Positions 48,571 to 58,197 of a DNA stretch of 64,000 nt are shown in pieces. The DNA comes from Agromyces sp. S2-1-8 (lineage in GTDB: Bacteria; Actinomycetota; Actinomycetes; Actinomycetales; Microbacteriaceae). Position 1 is the first letter of the stretch. Each line of letters opens with the position of its first letter. A program made the position numbers and the translations under genes. Under the pieces are notes generated by a model that saw only the letters and a list, made by a program, of their open reading frames with translations, was not told the DNA's origin and searched no databases. The stretch covers positions 3,720,001 through 3,784,000 of the forward strand of contig NZ_JAJOLP010000001.1 of the NCBI RefSeq assembly GCF_021129215.1, given 5' to 3'.

Positions 48571-49038
48571 ATGGCCGAGCTCGCACCCATCCAGCCGTGC
48601 CTGTGGTTCGACGACCAGGCACGCGAGGCGATGGAGTACTACGTCGGCGTCTTCCCGAACTCGCGCATCACGCGCATCGACGAGTATCCCGACGAGTCGC
48701 TCGACGAGCACTTCGCAGGCATGAGCGGCAAGGTGCTGAACGGGCAGTTCACCCTGAACGGGGTCGACTTCGTCTGCCTCGACGGCGGACCGCTGTTCAC
48801 CTTCAACGAGTCGATCTCGTTCGTCGTCTCGTGCGCCGACCAGGCCGAGATCGACCGCTACTGGGCGGCGCTCTCGCACGTGCCCGAGTCGGAGCAGTGC
48901 GGCTGGTGCAAGGACCGGTTCGGCGTGAGCTGGCAGATCATCCCGGCGAACATGGGCGAGCTGACGAAGCGCCCCGAGCAGATCCAGGTGATGATGCGGC
49001 AGAAGAAGGTCGTGATCGCCGAGCTCGAGAACGCGTAG
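48571..49038 (+). CDS. PhnB-like VOC superfamily protein
   Basis: 155 residues of the vicinal-oxygen-chelate fold, subgroup often mis-called 3-demethylubiquinone methyltransferase: PCLWFDDQAREAMEYYVGVFPNSRI, FTLNGVDFVCLDGGP, FVVSCADQAEIDRYW, CGWCKDRFGVSWQIIP. Two paired beta-alpha-beta modules. Function of this subgroup is unknown. AGGGGG precedes the ATG. It follows the TetR gene after 80 bp on the same strand. Confidence 0.9.
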   Translation: MAELAPIQPCLWFDDQAREAMEYYVGVFPNSRITRIDEYPDESLDEHFAGMSGKVLNGQFTLNGVDFVCLDGGPLFTFNESISFVVSCADQAEIDRYWAALSHVPESEQCGWCKDRFGVSWQIIPANMGELTKRPEQIQVMMRQKKVVIAELENA

Positions 49039-49057
49039 CGCGCACTGAGCAGGCGGC

Positions 49058-49220
49058 GGCCGGATGCCTCGGCGGTCGCTCGGCTCAGCGCCATGCCCGT
49101 CGCCGCGATCGTCCGCGCTCATCGCCGTGCTCGCTGCTGGGCCTGCTCGTCGCACTCGGCTGAGCCGACTCCCCCGATCGGTGACCGGCCGGCCGGATGC
49201 GCCCGCCGAGGCATCCGGCC
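49058..49220. repeat. 18-bp inverted repeats flanking a 127-bp spacer
   Basis: GGCCGGATGCCTCGGCGG (49058-49075) and its exact reverse complement (49203-49220) bracket 127 bp in the 273-bp gap after the VOC gene. Each arm contains the GGATGCCTC 9-mer. The spacer encodes nothing convincing; in one frame it has a short hydrophobic run (SLLGLLVALG). Could be a decayed mobile remnant or a large structured transcript end. Confidence 0.6.
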
Positions 49221-49311
49221 AGGGTCGCGCGACGAGCCCGCACGCGATCATGGGCGACCGGCCGCGTTCCCCCTCGCGGTCGGTCGCCCGAGCCCTCCTG
49301 GCGGCGCTCCC

Positions 49312-50121
49312 CTAGCGCACGCTCTCCAGGAAGTCGCGCGTGCGCTGCCGCTGCGGCCGGTCGATCACGTCCTCGGGGCGGCCCGCCTCGACCACGACGC
49401 CGCCGTCCATGAACACGACCTGGTCGGCGACGCCCCGCGCGAACCCGATCTCGTGCGTGACGACGATCATCGTCATGCCGTCGTTCGCGAGCTCGCGCAT
49501 GACGTCCAGCACGTCGCCGACGAGCTCGGGGTCGAGCGCCGAGGTCGGCTCGTCGAACAGCATGAGCTTCGGCCCCATCGCGAGCGCCCGGGCGATCGCG
49601 ACCCGCTGCTGCTGCCCGCCCGACAGCTGCGCCGGGTAGTGCCCCGCGAAGTCGGCGAGGCCGACCCGGTCGAGCAGCTCGGTCGCCTTCGCGCGGGCCT
49701 TCGCCCGAGGCATGCCGGCGATGCCGACCGGTGCCTCGACGATGTTCTCGAGCGCCGTCATGTGCGGGAAGAGGTTGAACCGCTGGAACACCATGCCGAT
49801 CTCGCGTCGCTGGCGGGCGATCTGCTTCGGCGTCATCTCATGGATGTCGTGCCCGGCCTGGCGGTAGCCGATGAGCTCGCCGTCGACGATGATACGGCCG
49901 CCGTCGATCGACTCGAGGTGGTTGATGCAGCGCAGCAGCGTCGACTTGCCCGAGCCCGACGGGCCGAGCAGCACGGTCACGGTGCCCTCGGGCACGGCGA
50001 GCGAGACGTCGCGCAGCACTTGGTGGGCGCCGAAGCTCTTGCGCACGCGGCGGATCTCGACGAGGGGGCGGGCGTCCACTGCGGCGTCCTGCGCGGTCCG
50101 GGTGGTGGTGATGGTGCTCAT
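49312..50121 (-). CDS. polar amino acid ABC transporter, ATP-binding protein (GlnQ type)
   Basis: 269 residues. Walker [15 protein letters not shown]-loop [15 protein letters not shown], signature [17 protein letters not shown], Walker [17 protein letters not shown], switch VTHEIGFA. The HisP/GlnQ subgroup energises uptake of polar amino acids. Stop end of a three-gene importer operon: overlaps the permease by four bases. N-terminal ~22 residues are a Thr/Ala-rich extension. Confidence 0.94.
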   Translation of the reverse strand: MSTITTTRTAQDAAVDARPLVEIRRVRKSFGAHQVLRDVSLAVPEGTVTVLLGPSGSGKSTLLRCINHLESIDGGRIIVDGELIGYRQAGHDIHEMTPKQIARQRREIGMVFQRFNLFPHMTALENIVEAPVGIAGMPRAKARAKATELLDRVGLADFAGHYPAQLSGGQQQRVAIARALAMGPKLMLFDEPTSALDPELVGDVLDVMRELANDGMTMIVVTHEIGFARGVADQVVFMDGGVVVEAGRPEDVIDRPQRQRTRDFLESVR

Positions 50122-51095
50122 ACGGCGCTGACCGCCTTCGTCTCCGGCGCGGGCGCGGGGCCGGGCCGGCGCGATGCGAACGCCTGGCGCAGGCGCTGGA
50201 ACGGCGTCGGCGGCAGGTTGCGGCTCGAGCCGCGTCCGAACCGCCGCTCGAGGTAGTACTGCGGAACCGAGAGGATGCTCGTCATGAGCAGGTACCAGAT
50301 GCTCGCGACGATGAGCAGCTCCACCTGCTTGAGGTTCTGCGACGAGATCACCGTCGCCTGCGTGTAGATCTCGAGCACGGCGATGACCGAGAGCAGCGAG
50401 GTGTTCTTGAGCATCGAGATCGTCTCGTTGCCCATGGGCGGGATGATCACGCGCATCGCCTGCGGCAGCAGCACCCGGCGGAACGTGTAGAGCGGCGACA
50501 TGCCGAGCGAGTACGCCGCCTCGCGCTGCCCCTCGTCGACCGAGATCATGCCGGCTCGCACGATCTCCGAGGAGTAGGCCGCCTGGTTGAGCGTGAGTGC
50601 GAGGATGCCGGCGACCATCGCGGTGATCAGCAGGTTGGTGTCGGCCTGCCAGAACACGATGTCGGTGAACGGGATGCCGATCGAGAGCTTCTCGTAGAGG
50701 AGGCCGAGGTAGCCCCACAGCACGATCTGCACGAGCAGCGGGGTACCGCGGAACGCCCACACGTAGAACCACGCGACGCTCGACAGCACGGGGTTCGACG
50801 AGAGCCGCATCGCCGCGATGACGACGGCGAGCACCGTCGAGACGACCATCGCGACGAGCGTGATGAGGAGCGTCAGCCAGACGCCGTCGATGATGCGGGG
50901 GTCGACGAGGAACTGGCCGATGGCCGCGAAGTCGATGTTCGGGTTCGTGAGCACCGAGTACGCGAACCCGGCGGCGAGCAGCAGCACGACGGCGGCGCTG
51001 ATCCATCGCCACGGACGACGGAGCGGGATGGCCCGGACGTCGTCGTCGGTGGCCTCTGGTGCGAGCGCGACGCCCCGCGCCTCCACGGCCGTCAT
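50118..51095 (-). CDS. polar amino acid ABC transporter, permease
   Basis: 325 residues; five or six membrane helices, HisMQ-type with the permease EAA loop ([46 protein letters not shown]). A single permease suggests a homodimer, as in many actinobacterial importers. ATGA overlaps at both ends with the ATPase and binding-protein genes. The last ~35 residues are cytosolic, Pro/Arg-rich. Confidence 0.94.
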   Translation of the reverse strand: MTAVEARGVALAPEATDDDVRAIPLRRPWRWISAAVVLLLAAGFAYSVLTNPNIDFAAIGQFLVDPRIIDGVWLTLLITLVAMVVSTVLAVVIAAMRLSSNPVLSSVAWFYVWAFRGTPLLVQIVLWGYLGLLYEKLSIGIPFTDIVFWQADTNLLITAMVAGILALTLNQAAYSSEIVRAGMISVDEGQREAAYSLGMSPLYTFRRVLLPQAMRVIIPPMGNETISMLKNTSLLSVIAVLEIYTQATVISSQNLKQVELLIVASIWYLLMTSILSVPQYYLERRFGRGSSRNLPPTPFQRLRQAFASRRPGPAPAPETKAVSAV

Positions 51096-52024
51096 CCCTC
51101 GCCGCCCTGGTTCACCTCGGCGGCCTCCACGCCGTAGTCGGCGAGGCTGTTGCGCTCGAGCACCTGCTGGTAGGTGCCCTCGTCGATGAGCGCCTGCAGC
51201 GCCTGGCGCACGGCCTCGACGAGCTCGGCCTCGTCCTTCAGGATGCCGATGCCGCTGTACACCGGGCTGAAGCCGGCGGGGTTCTCGGGGTCCTGCACGA
51301 TGTCGAAGGCGTCACCGCCCTCGACGGTGTCGGCGACGTAGCCGGCGACGAGGGCGTCGGCGACGTACGCGTCGCTCTTTCCCGCGCGCAATGCCGTCTG
51401 GGCGTCGAGGTCGCTCGGCAGCTCGGTGACGTTGACCGGGTCGCCGTCGCAGTCCATCGACCGCAGGATCTCGCCCTGCGCCGTCGCCTTCTGGATCGAC
51501 ACCGTCATGCCGCACAGGTCCTGCTGGGTGCCGATGCCGTTCGGGTTGCCCTCGGGCACGACGATCGCGAAGCCGCCGTACGTGTAGTCGACGAAGCTCA
51601 GCGTCTCCTCGCGCTCGGGGGTGTCGTTCATGCCGCTCATGATGAGGTCGTTCTTGTCGGCCTGCAGCGACGGGATGACCGAGTCGAAGGCCTGCTTGTT
51701 GAGCGACACGTCGATGCCGAGCTTCTGGCCGAGGAGGCGCGCCAGTTCGGGGTCGAAGCCGATCTCGCGGTTGTCGTCGCCGTACATCGCCATCGGCGGG
51801 TAGGGAATGTCGACGGCGACGTCGATGCGGCCCTTCTCGACGATGTCGTCGGGCAATAGATCGGTCAGCGACTCGTCGACGGTCGTCGAGACCTCGTCGC
51901 CGGCCGGCAGGTCGGGGCCGGCTGCGGCCTCAGCCCCGGAGCCGGAGGCTCCCGAGCAGCCGGTGAGGGCGAGGGCGACGGCGACGGCCGTCGCGCCGAG
52001 CAGGAGGGTGGTGCGTGCGATCAT
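51092..52024 (-). CDS. polar amino acid ABC transporter, lipoprotein substrate-binding protein
   Basis: 310 residues. Lipobox LTGC (Cys near residue 23) and SBP_bac_3 fold: [37 protein letters not shown]; ligand-ring residues in [29 protein letters not shown] and [19 protein letters not shown]. The Asp/Arg pair that grips the alpha-carboxyl and amino group of an amino acid is consistent with the Tyr/Arg/Asp set seen, but side-chain specificity cannot be told. First gene of the importer operon, 43 bp after the lysA-like gene on the same strand. Confidence 0.92.
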   Translation of the reverse strand: MIARTTLLLGATAVAVALALTGCSGASGSGAEAAAGPDLPAGDEVSTTVDESLTDLLPDDIVEKGRIDVAVDIPYPPMAMYGDDNREIGFDPELARLLGQKLGIDVSLNKQAFDSVIPSLQADKNDLIMSGMNDTPEREETLSFVDYTYGGFAIVVPEGNPNGIGTQQDLCGMTVSIQKATAQGEILRSMDCDGDPVNVTELPSDLDAQTALRAGKSDAYVADALVAGYVADTVEGGDAFDIVQDPENPAGFSPVYSGIGILKDEAELVEAVRQALQALIDEGTYQQVLERNSLADYGVEAAEVNQGGEG

Positions 52025-52067
52025 CGGTGACTTCCTTGTCGTGGTGGGGTGATCGGTCGGGGATGCC

Positions 52068-53378
52068 TCAGACGAATGCGTCGGCCATGGCCGGCGCGTG
52101 CGTGGCGAGCAGGTCGTCGTAGGTCTCGCGGCGGGTGACGAGGCGGGCGTCGCCCGCGCTCGCGAACACGATCGCGGGCTTGAGGGCGCCGTTGTAGTTG
52201 TTCGACATCGTGTAGGCGTAGGCGCCGGTCGCCGCCATGACGACGAGGTCGCCCACCTGCGCGGCCGGCAGGGCGGCGCCGTCGACGAGGAGGTCGCCCG
52301 ATTCGCACTGGCGTCCGACCAGCTGCGCGGACTCCGTCCAGGGCTCGAGCAGCCGGTCGGCGACGACGGCCTCGTAGCGCTGCTGGGTGAGCGCGATGTC
52401 CATCTGGTCGGCGAGCCCGCCGTCGACCGCGACGAACGTGCGGCCCGTGCGCTTGACGGTCGTCACCCGGTAGAGCGTGACGCCGGCGCGCGCCACGACC
52501 GAGCGGCCCGGCTCGATCATGAGCTTCGCGTCGGCGGGCAGGTGGGCCCGCGCTGCGGCGACGATCGCGTCGAGGTAGTCGGCGACCTCCGGCGCCTCCT
52601 CGTCGTACGTGTAGGCGATGCCGAGGCCGCCCCCGACGTCGTAGGTGCCGAACGTGCCGACGCTCGAGATCTTCTCGACCGCCTCGCCGAACTGCGCGAC
52701 GTCCAGGATCTGCGAGCCGATGTGCAGGTGCACGCCCTCGAACTCCATCAGCGGGTGCGCCTGCATGCGCGCGATCGCCCGGGCGGCCTGGTCGATGGGC
52801 AGCCCGAACTTGGAGTTCAGTCCGCCCGTCGCCTGCGAGGCGTGCGTCTTCGCCTCGACGCCCGGGATGACGCGGAGCAGGAGCCGCTGTGGACGGTCGA
52901 GCAGTCGCTCGAGCCGATCGAGCTCGTCGTCGTTGTCGACGATGATCGCGCCGATGCCGGCGTCGAGGGCGAGCCGGAGCTCGGCGTCGGTCTTCGCGTT
53001 GCCGTGGAAGTAGAGGCGCTCGGGGTCGACGCCCGCGGCGAGCGCGAGCCGCAGCTCGCCGCCGCCTGCGATGTCGATCGAGAGGCCCTCCTCGTGCGCG
53101 AGCCGGTACATGCCGACGGCAGGCAGCGACTTCGAGGCGAACAGCACCTCGGAGTTCGGCCAGCGGTCTCGGAGCCCTTCGACGAACCGGCGGATCTGGC
53201 GGCGCAACCCCTGCTCGTCGTAGACGTGCAGCGGCGTGCCGAACCGTTCCGCGAGCTCGGTGACGGCGACCCCGCCGATCTCGAGCACGCCGTCGGCGCT
53301 CGCCGTCGACTCCTCCGGCAGGATGCGCCAGAGCTCCCCGAGGCGGGTGCCCGCAGGGGCTGGACGGTTCGCGGTCAT
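52068..53378 (-). CDS. LysA-type PLP-dependent (group III) amino acid decarboxylase
   Basis: 436 residues, alanine-racemase/DAPDC fold. PLP Lys83 (LFASKSLPAV), GGGLGIAY, EPGRSVVARAG and QCESGDLLVDGAALP (CESxD) are intact, with the C-terminal active-site Tyr in AYTMSNNYNGALKP. Motifs fit diaminopimelate decarboxylase, but the surrounding importer genes and PucR regulator point to a catabolic or specialised role rather than housekeeping lysine synthesis; other substrates of the group include ornithine, lysine and arginine. GAAGGAGG precedes the ATG. Divergent from the PucR gene (94-bp gap). Confidence 0.85.
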   Translation of the reverse strand: MTANRPAPAGTRLGELWRILPEESTASADGVLEIGGVAVTELAERFGTPLHVYDEQGLRRQIRRFVEGLRDRWPNSEVLFASKSLPAVGMYRLAHEEGLSIDIAGGGELRLALAAGVDPERLYFHGNAKTDAELRLALDAGIGAIIVDNDDELDRLERLLDRPQRLLLRVIPGVEAKTHASQATGGLNSKFGLPIDQAARAIARMQAHPLMEFEGVHLHIGSQILDVAQFGEAVEKISSVGTFGTYDVGGGLGIAYTYDEEAPEVADYLDAIVAAARAHLPADAKLMIEPGRSVVARAGVTLYRVTTVKRTGRTFVAVDGGLADQMDIALTQQRYEAVVADRLLEPWTESAQLVGRQCESGDLLVDGAALPAAQVGDLVVMAATGAYAYTMSNNYNGALKPAIVFASAGDARLVTRRETYDDLLATHAPAMADAFV

Positions 53379-53472
53379 CGTTCCTCCTTCGCGCGGCGCC
53401 GTCGCCGTCGCGGTGGCCAGCCTAGGAAGATCTCGTTCACCATTGGTTGTCGATCTCGGATAGCTTTGCGGT

Positions 53473-55068
53473 GTGGATGCAGGTATTTCTCCAATCGAGC
53501 GCCCACCGCACCCGCAGGTGACGCTCGCCGAGCTCGTCGACCAGCTCGGACCGCGCACCGTGACGCCCATCGGGCCGCCCGCACCCGGCATCGCCGTGAC
53601 GGGCACCGAGTTCGTCGACACCGCCGAGGAGTTCGGCGATGTCTCGTCGACCCTGCTGCTCGCGCCGTCGACCGCGTCGCTCAGCACCTCGCGCATCGCC
53701 GCGCTCGCCACCGGCGCCGCCGAGCACGGCGCCGCCGGCCTCGCCCTCAAGTGCAGCGCCGAGCGGGTGCCCGCCCTCGCGGCGATCGTCGAGGCGACGG
53801 GCCTCCCCCTCGTGCGCATCGCCGACCGCATCAGCTGGCGGCTGCTCGATGCGCAGCTCACTCGCCTGCTCGGCGAGGCCGAGACGCCGCTCGCCGCTCC
53901 GCAGCGCGGCGCCGAACCGCTCTTCGCGATCGCCAACGAGCTCGCCGAGTTCTTCGGCGGCTCGGTCGCGATCGAGGACCTCAGCCGGAACATCCTCGCC
54001 TACTCGTCGGTGCCCGGCCAGCTCATCGACACGCTCCGCACCCACGGCATCCTGGCCCGGCAGGTGCCGGCCTCCCCCTACAACGACGACCAGTACCGCA
54101 CCGTGCTGCGCTCCGATCGCCCGATCAAGTACCCGCGGCTCGGCGACGAGGAGCCGCGGGTCGCGTTCGCCATTCGTGCGGGTGCACTGCCCCTCGGCAG
54201 CATCTGGGCGATCGACGCCTCGGGCGAGGGGCCGGTGAGCCCCGAGCAGGACGAGCGGATGCGGCGTGCGAGCGCCCTCGCCGGCGCTCACCTGCTCGAC
54301 GACCTCCGCGCGCACGCGACCGACCAGCGACCGCGCGAGGACCGCTTGCGCACCCTGCTCACGGGCATCGACCTCACCGGCACCGAGTTCGCCGAGCTCG
54401 GCATCGACGAGGAGCGCGGCGCCGCGCTGCTCGCCTTCGAGGTGCCGAGCGCGGGCCCGACCGCGATCGCCCAGCTCCGTTCGACCGTCATCCGCCACCT
54501 CGTGCTGCACCGGCCCGACGCCGTGGCCGTCGCCCATCGCTCACGCGTCTACGCGCTGTTCGCCGCGCGCACCGTCGACGAGGCGACGGCCCTCGCCGAA
54601 CCGCTGCTGCCGCTCGTCGACCGCCTCGTCGGCGAGGGCGCTCGCATCGCGGTCACGGGGCCGGCTCACCGATCCGGCGATGTCGCGGGGGTCCGCGAGC
54701 TCGCCGACCGGCTGCTCGACGTCGCGGGGCGCGACGCGGCATCCGGGCGCCGCATCGTCAGCGCGGCGAGCCTGCGGCCGCTGCTCGTCGTCGACCGCGT
54801 CGCCGAGCTGCTCGCCGACGGTGTCGAACTGCGCGATCCCGGGCTCGACGCCCTGCACGGGTCGGCGGCGACGCGGGCCGTCGCCGAGACCCTGCTCGTG
54901 TGGCTCGAGTGCTTCGGCAACGTCGCGCAGGCGGCAGAACGCCTGGGCGTGCACGAGAACACCGTGCGACATCGCCTGCGCCGGGTCGTCGAGACGCACG
55001 GCGTGCGACTCGAGAACGCCGACGAGCGGCTGGCCGCGTGGCTGCAGCTGCGCGCGCTCGCGCGCTGA
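53473..55068 (+). CDS. PucR-family (CdaR-like) transcriptional activator
   Basis: 531 residues from a GTG start. N-terminal PucR sensory domain (about 15-130), GGDEF-like middle domain, and the C-terminal HTH_30 (about 470-525: LLVWLECFGNVAQAAERLGVHENTVRHRLRRV). Family members such as PucR and PutR activate catabolism of purines or amino acids. Divergent from the lysA-like and importer operon, its expected target. A 9-bp ACCATTGGT palindrome (53439-53447) lies in the 94-bp gap. Confidence 0.92.
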   Translation: MDAGISPIERPPHPQVTLAELVDQLGPRTVTPIGPPAPGIAVTGTEFVDTAEEFGDVSSTLLLAPSTASLSTSRIAALATGAAEHGAAGLALKCSAERVPALAAIVEATGLPLVRIADRISWRLLDAQLTRLLGEAETPLAAPQRGAEPLFAIANELAEFFGGSVAIEDLSRNILAYSSVPGQLIDTLRTHGILARQVPASPYNDDQYRTVLRSDRPIKYPRLGDEEPRVAFAIRAGALPLGSIWAIDASGEGPVSPEQDERMRRASALAGAHLLDDLRAHATDQRPREDRLRTLLTGIDLTGTEFAELGIDEERGAALLAFEVPSAGPTAIAQLRSTVIRHLVLHRPDAVAVAHRSRVYALFAARTVDEATALAEPLLPLVDRLVGEGARIAVTGPAHRSGDVAGVRELADRLLDVAGRDAASGRRIVSAASLRPLLVVDRVAELLADGVELRDPGLDALHGSAATRAVAETLLVWLECFGNVAQAAERLGVHENTVRHRLRRVVETHGVRLENADERLAAWLQLRALAR

Positions 55069-55119
55069 CCCGCGGACGCCTCGACGACGAGCGGCGCGCG
55101 CCGAGGCATCCGACCGCGG

Positions 55120-56193
55120 CTACCCCACCGACCGCATGAACGCGCCGAGCTCGTCGGCGACGAGCTCGGGCTCTTCGAACGCGAGGAAGTGCCCGCCGCG
55201 GCCCGGCTCGGAGTACTGCCGGAGGTCGGTCGCGGCGCGTTCGGCGATCGACCGCGGGAAGCCCCGCATGCCCGGCTCGCTGCTGAGGGTGACTGCGACG
55301 GGCACCGTGATGTTCGGGCGGGTCGCGTTGTGCGGGTAGTCGAGGTACTGCCGGAACGAGGTGCCGATCGACCCGGTCGCCCAGTAGAGCGTGAGGATCG
55401 TGCAGAGCGCGTCGCGGTCGAACCGGGACTCGACGTCGCCGCCGCAGTCGCTCCAGTCGCGGTACTTGTCGACGATCCACGCGGCGAGCCCTGCCGGCGA
55501 GTCGGCGAGCGCGGCGGCGATCGTGTCGGGGCGGGTGGCCATGATCGAGCTGTAGCCCTCGTCGCCCTCGTCGTACGCCGCCTCGGCGTCGAAGAACGCC
55601 TGCTCGGCGGGCGTGATCGGCGAGGCGTCGAAGGCGGCCGGGAACGGCCCGTGGATCATATGCAGGCCGGCGACCTCGTGCGGGTACATGGTCGCGAGCC
55701 AGCTCGAGGCCGCGCCGCCGATGTCGCCGCCGAACGCGAAGTACCGCTCGTAGCCGAGCGTCTCGGTCATGAGCGCGTGGAAGGTCTCGGCGATCGCCGC
55801 CCTCGTGAGCGGGCCGTCGACGAGCTCGGAGTAGAGGAATCCCGGCAGCGACGGGATCACGACGTCGACGTCGAGCAGCTCGGCGAGCGGCAGCATCTCG
55901 ATGAAGCTGCTCGGCCAGCCGTGGGCGAGGAGCACCGGCGGCCTGGTTGCGTCGCGACGGAGGTGCACGAAGTGCTGCCCGCGGTCGATGAACTGCGGGG
56001 AGCGGTTGAGGCGCGCCTCGGCGGCGCGCCAGTCGAAGTCGTTCGCCCAGTAGGCGACGAGCGACGCGAGGTAGGCGGGGTCGACCCCGGCGCCCCACGC
56101 CGACGCGCTCGGGGTCGTGAAGCGCGTGCGGGCGAGCCGTGCGCGCAGGTCGTCGAGCACGTCGTCGGGCACGGAGATCGTGAAGGGTTGCAT
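55120..56193 (-). CDS. EHN-type epoxide hydrolase (alpha/beta fold)
   Basis: 357 residues. Opens with the EHN domain (MQPFTISVPDDVLDDLRARLARTRF), then the alpha/beta core: LLAHGWPSSFIEM (oxyanion region HGW), nucleophile Asp in FAFGGDIGGAASSW, Tyr-containing cap, and GGHFLAFEEPELV with the catalytic His. Microsomal-type epoxide hydrolase fold; hydrolyses an epoxide or acts as a juvenile-hormone-epoxide-like enzyme. Convergent with the PucR gene; upstream of it lies the cupin gene, same strand. Confidence 0.87.
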   Translation of the reverse strand: MQPFTISVPDDVLDDLRARLARTRFTTPSASAWGAGVDPAYLASLVAYWANDFDWRAAEARLNRSPQFIDRGQHFVHLRRDATRPPVLLAHGWPSSFIEMLPLAELLDVDVVIPSLPGFLYSELVDGPLTRAAIAETFHALMTETLGYERYFAFGGDIGGAASSWLATMYPHEVAGLHMIHGPFPAAFDASPITPAEQAFFDAEAAYDEGDEGYSSIMATRPDTIAAALADSPAGLAAWIVDKYRDWSDCGGDVESRFDRDALCTILTLYWATGSIGTSFRQYLDYPHNATRPNITVPVAVTLSSEPGMRGFPRSIAERAATDLRQYSEPGRGGHFLAFEEPELVADELGAFMRSVG

Positions 56194-56249
56194 GAGCCCG
56201 ACCGTATCGGGTCGGTCCGACGGGCGGCGGACCGGCCATGCGCTTCGCG

Positions 56250-56630
56250 CTACTCGGCCGGCCGGCGGTTGTCGATGACGACGTAGAGCTTGCGCACGGT
56301 CTCGTGCACGTCCCACACCCCACGCCAGCCGCTCGGGGTGATGAGCGTGTCGCCGGCGCCGAACGTCACCGGCTCCTCGCCGTCGACCTCGATCGTCACG
56401 CGGCCGGAGAGGAACTGGCACACCTCGGTGTAGCCCTCGCGGGTGGCGGAGAATCGGCCGGGGGTGCACTCCCAGTACCCGACGTCGACGCCCGGCACCT
56501 CCCACAGCGAGCCGGATGCCTCGAGCACGCTCTCCGTCAGGGCGGTGGGCTTCGGCGCGGCGGGGCCGAGGTCGCGGGCGAGCGGGGCGAGCCCCGCGAC
56601 GGTCGACGTGGCGGCGGGCAGATCGCTCAT
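56250..56630 (-). CDS. cupin-domain protein (Cupin_3/DUF861)
   Basis: 126 residues; RmlC-like beta barrel with EVCQFLSGRVTIEVDGEEPVTFGAGDTLITPSGWRGVWDV. Cupin_3 proteins of this type accompany oxidases that use amines such as the puu or ordL-like genes. The conserved Tyr/Glu and Trp pocket is kept; metal-binding His are fewer than in classical cupins. AGGAGG precedes the ATG. It lies 29 bp after the FAD oxidase gene, forming an operon with it. Confidence 0.88.
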   Translation of the reverse strand: MSDLPAATSTVAGLAPLARDLGPAAPKPTALTESVLEASGSLWEVPGVDVGYWECTPGRFSATREGYTEVCQFLSGRVTIEVDGEEPVTFGAGDTLITPSGWRGVWDVHETVRKLYVVIDNRRPAE

Positions 56631-56659
56631 GGTGTCCTCCTGTGGTGGTTCGTCGCGCC

Positions 56660-58030
56660 TCAGCGGCCGGCGACGAGGTCGGCCATCTTCGCGATCGGCG
56701 AGGTCGTGGCGCGTCCGCGCTGCTCGCCGCGGTCGGCGGCGTGGTAGGCCGCGTAGATCGCCTGCACGGCGAGCCAGCGCAGCGGCTCGACCTCCCACTT
56801 GCGCGCGCGGTGGCCGACCCACGGCAGGCGGGTGAGCTCGGTGTCGTCGCCGAGCACGAGGTCGCGCAGCGTGCGGCCGGCGAGGTTCGTCGCGGTGACG
56901 CCCGTGCCGACGTAGCCGCCGGCCCAGCCGAGCCCGGTCGCCCGGTCGTGCCCGACGGTCGCCGCCCAGTCGCGCGGCACGCCGAGCACGCCCGACCACG
57001 CGTGGTCGATGGCGGCGCCGGCCGTCTGGGGGAAGAAGCGGTTGAGCAGCGCGGTGAGGCTCTCGATCGTGCGCAGCTGGGTCTCGCCGTCCTGGTCGAC
57101 GTGCGAGCCGTAGCGGTACGGCACCCCGCGCCCGCCGAAGGCGATGCGGTCGTCGGCGGTGCGCTGCGCGTACATGTAGACGTGGGCGAAGTCGCCGAGG
57201 GTCTCGCGGCCGTTCCAGCCGATCTCGTCCCAGACCGCCGGAGCGAGGGGCTCGGTCACGATGAGCGACGAGTTCATCGGCAGCCACGTGCGGTGCTCGC
57301 CGCGCAGGTCGGGCGTGAAGCCCTCGGTCGCGCGCAGCACGTGCGGCGCCCGCACGGTGCCGTGGTCGGTTCGCGCCTCGCCCGGCACGATCTCGGTGAC
57401 GGTCGTGCCCTCGTAGATCGCGACGCCGAGTCGCTCGACGGCGCCGGCGAGCCCGAGCGCGAGCTTCGCGGGGTGGATGCGCGCGCAGTGCGGGTGCCAG
57501 ATGCCGCCCTGCACGCCGGCGACGTTGATGCGGGCGGCGGCGGCCTTCGCGTCGAGCACCTCGACGTCGGTCGCGGGCCACGACTGCTCTTCGGCGGCGG
57601 CCGCCTTCAGTCGTGCGAGCTGCGCCGGGTTGAGCGCGACCTCGAACTCACCGCCCTTGTGGATGTCGGCGTCGATGCCCTCGGCGGCCGCGACGGCGAT
57701 CACCTCGTCGACGGTCGCGTTGAGCGCGCGCTGCTGGGCGATCGCGGCGTCGCGGCCGTGCGACGAGACGTACTGGCCGCGGCCGCCCGTCACCGAGTTC
57801 GTGAGCCAGCCGCCGTTGCGCCCCGAGGCCCCGTACCCGGCGAACCGGCGTTCGAGCACCGCGACGCGGAGGTCGGGCTGGTCGCGCTTCAGGTAGTACG
57901 CCGTCCAGAGCCCGGTGTAGCCGCCGCCGACGATCGCGACGTCGACGTCGAGGTCGCCGGGAAGGGCCGGCCTGGGGGTCGGCACGCCGACCTGCTGCAG
58001 CCAGAACGAGACGCCGCCGTTGACCGTCAT
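56660..58030 (-). CDS. FAD-dependent amine oxidase (PuuB/OrdL-like DAO family)
   Basis: 456 residues, glycine-oxidase/DadA-type. FAD-binding dinucleotide motif VAIVGGGYTGLWTAYYL near 30-46, second block ERRFAGYGASGRNGGWL, C-terminal ATVGHDRATGLGWAGGYVGTGVTATNLAGRTL. PuuB-like enzymes oxidise gamma-glutamylputrescine; the paired cupin gene and TetR make an amine catabolic unit likely. Divergent from the TetR gene, with a palindrome in the gap. Confidence 0.9.
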   Translation of the reverse strand: MTVNGGVSFWLQQVGVPTPRPALPGDLDVDVAIVGGGYTGLWTAYYLKRDQPDLRVAVLERRFAGYGASGRNGGWLTNSVTGGRGQYVSSHGRDAAIAQQRALNATVDEVIAVAAAEGIDADIHKGGEFEVALNPAQLARLKAAAAEEQSWPATDVEVLDAKAAAARINVAGVQGGIWHPHCARIHPAKLALGLAGAVERLGVAIYEGTTVTEIVPGEARTDHGTVRAPHVLRATEGFTPDLRGEHRTWLPMNSSLIVTEPLAPAVWDEIGWNGRETLGDFAHVYMYAQRTADDRIAFGGRGVPYRYGSHVDQDGETQLRTIESLTALLNRFFPQTAGAAIDHAWSGVLGVPRDWAATVGHDRATGLGWAGGYVGTGVTATNLAGRTLRDLVLGDDTELTRLPWVGHRARKWEVEPLRWLAVQAIYAAYHAADRGEQRGRATTSPIAKMADLVAGR

Positions 58031-58117
58031 GCGAGGTGTGCTCCATCTCTCCGTCGAGGGTGCGGCCGCGAGCGGCGGCCGGCCGAGGCATCCCGTTCGA
58101 GGAGCGAGATATCGGCG

Positions 58118-58129
58118 TGTTGTACAACA
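58118..58129. promoter_or_regulatory. TGTTGTACAACA operator between PuuB-like and TetR genes
   Basis: Perfect 12-bp palindrome in an A/T-rich stretch of the 167-bp divergent gap, followed by GTTTTGAAAC, probably part of the regulator's promoter. Predicted TetR binding site. Confidence 0.6.
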
Positions 58130-58197
58130 GTGTTTTGAAACGTACCCTCGCCATGGCAGGCTGTCAAACGAGCATCGAGCCAGCGGAGGGAGGGCCC

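Noticed and set aside
49064..49315. Short ORFs in the gap after the VOC gene
   Set aside because: No ribosome-binding site, biased composition and only a short hydrophobic run; better explained as noncoding with inverted repeats.
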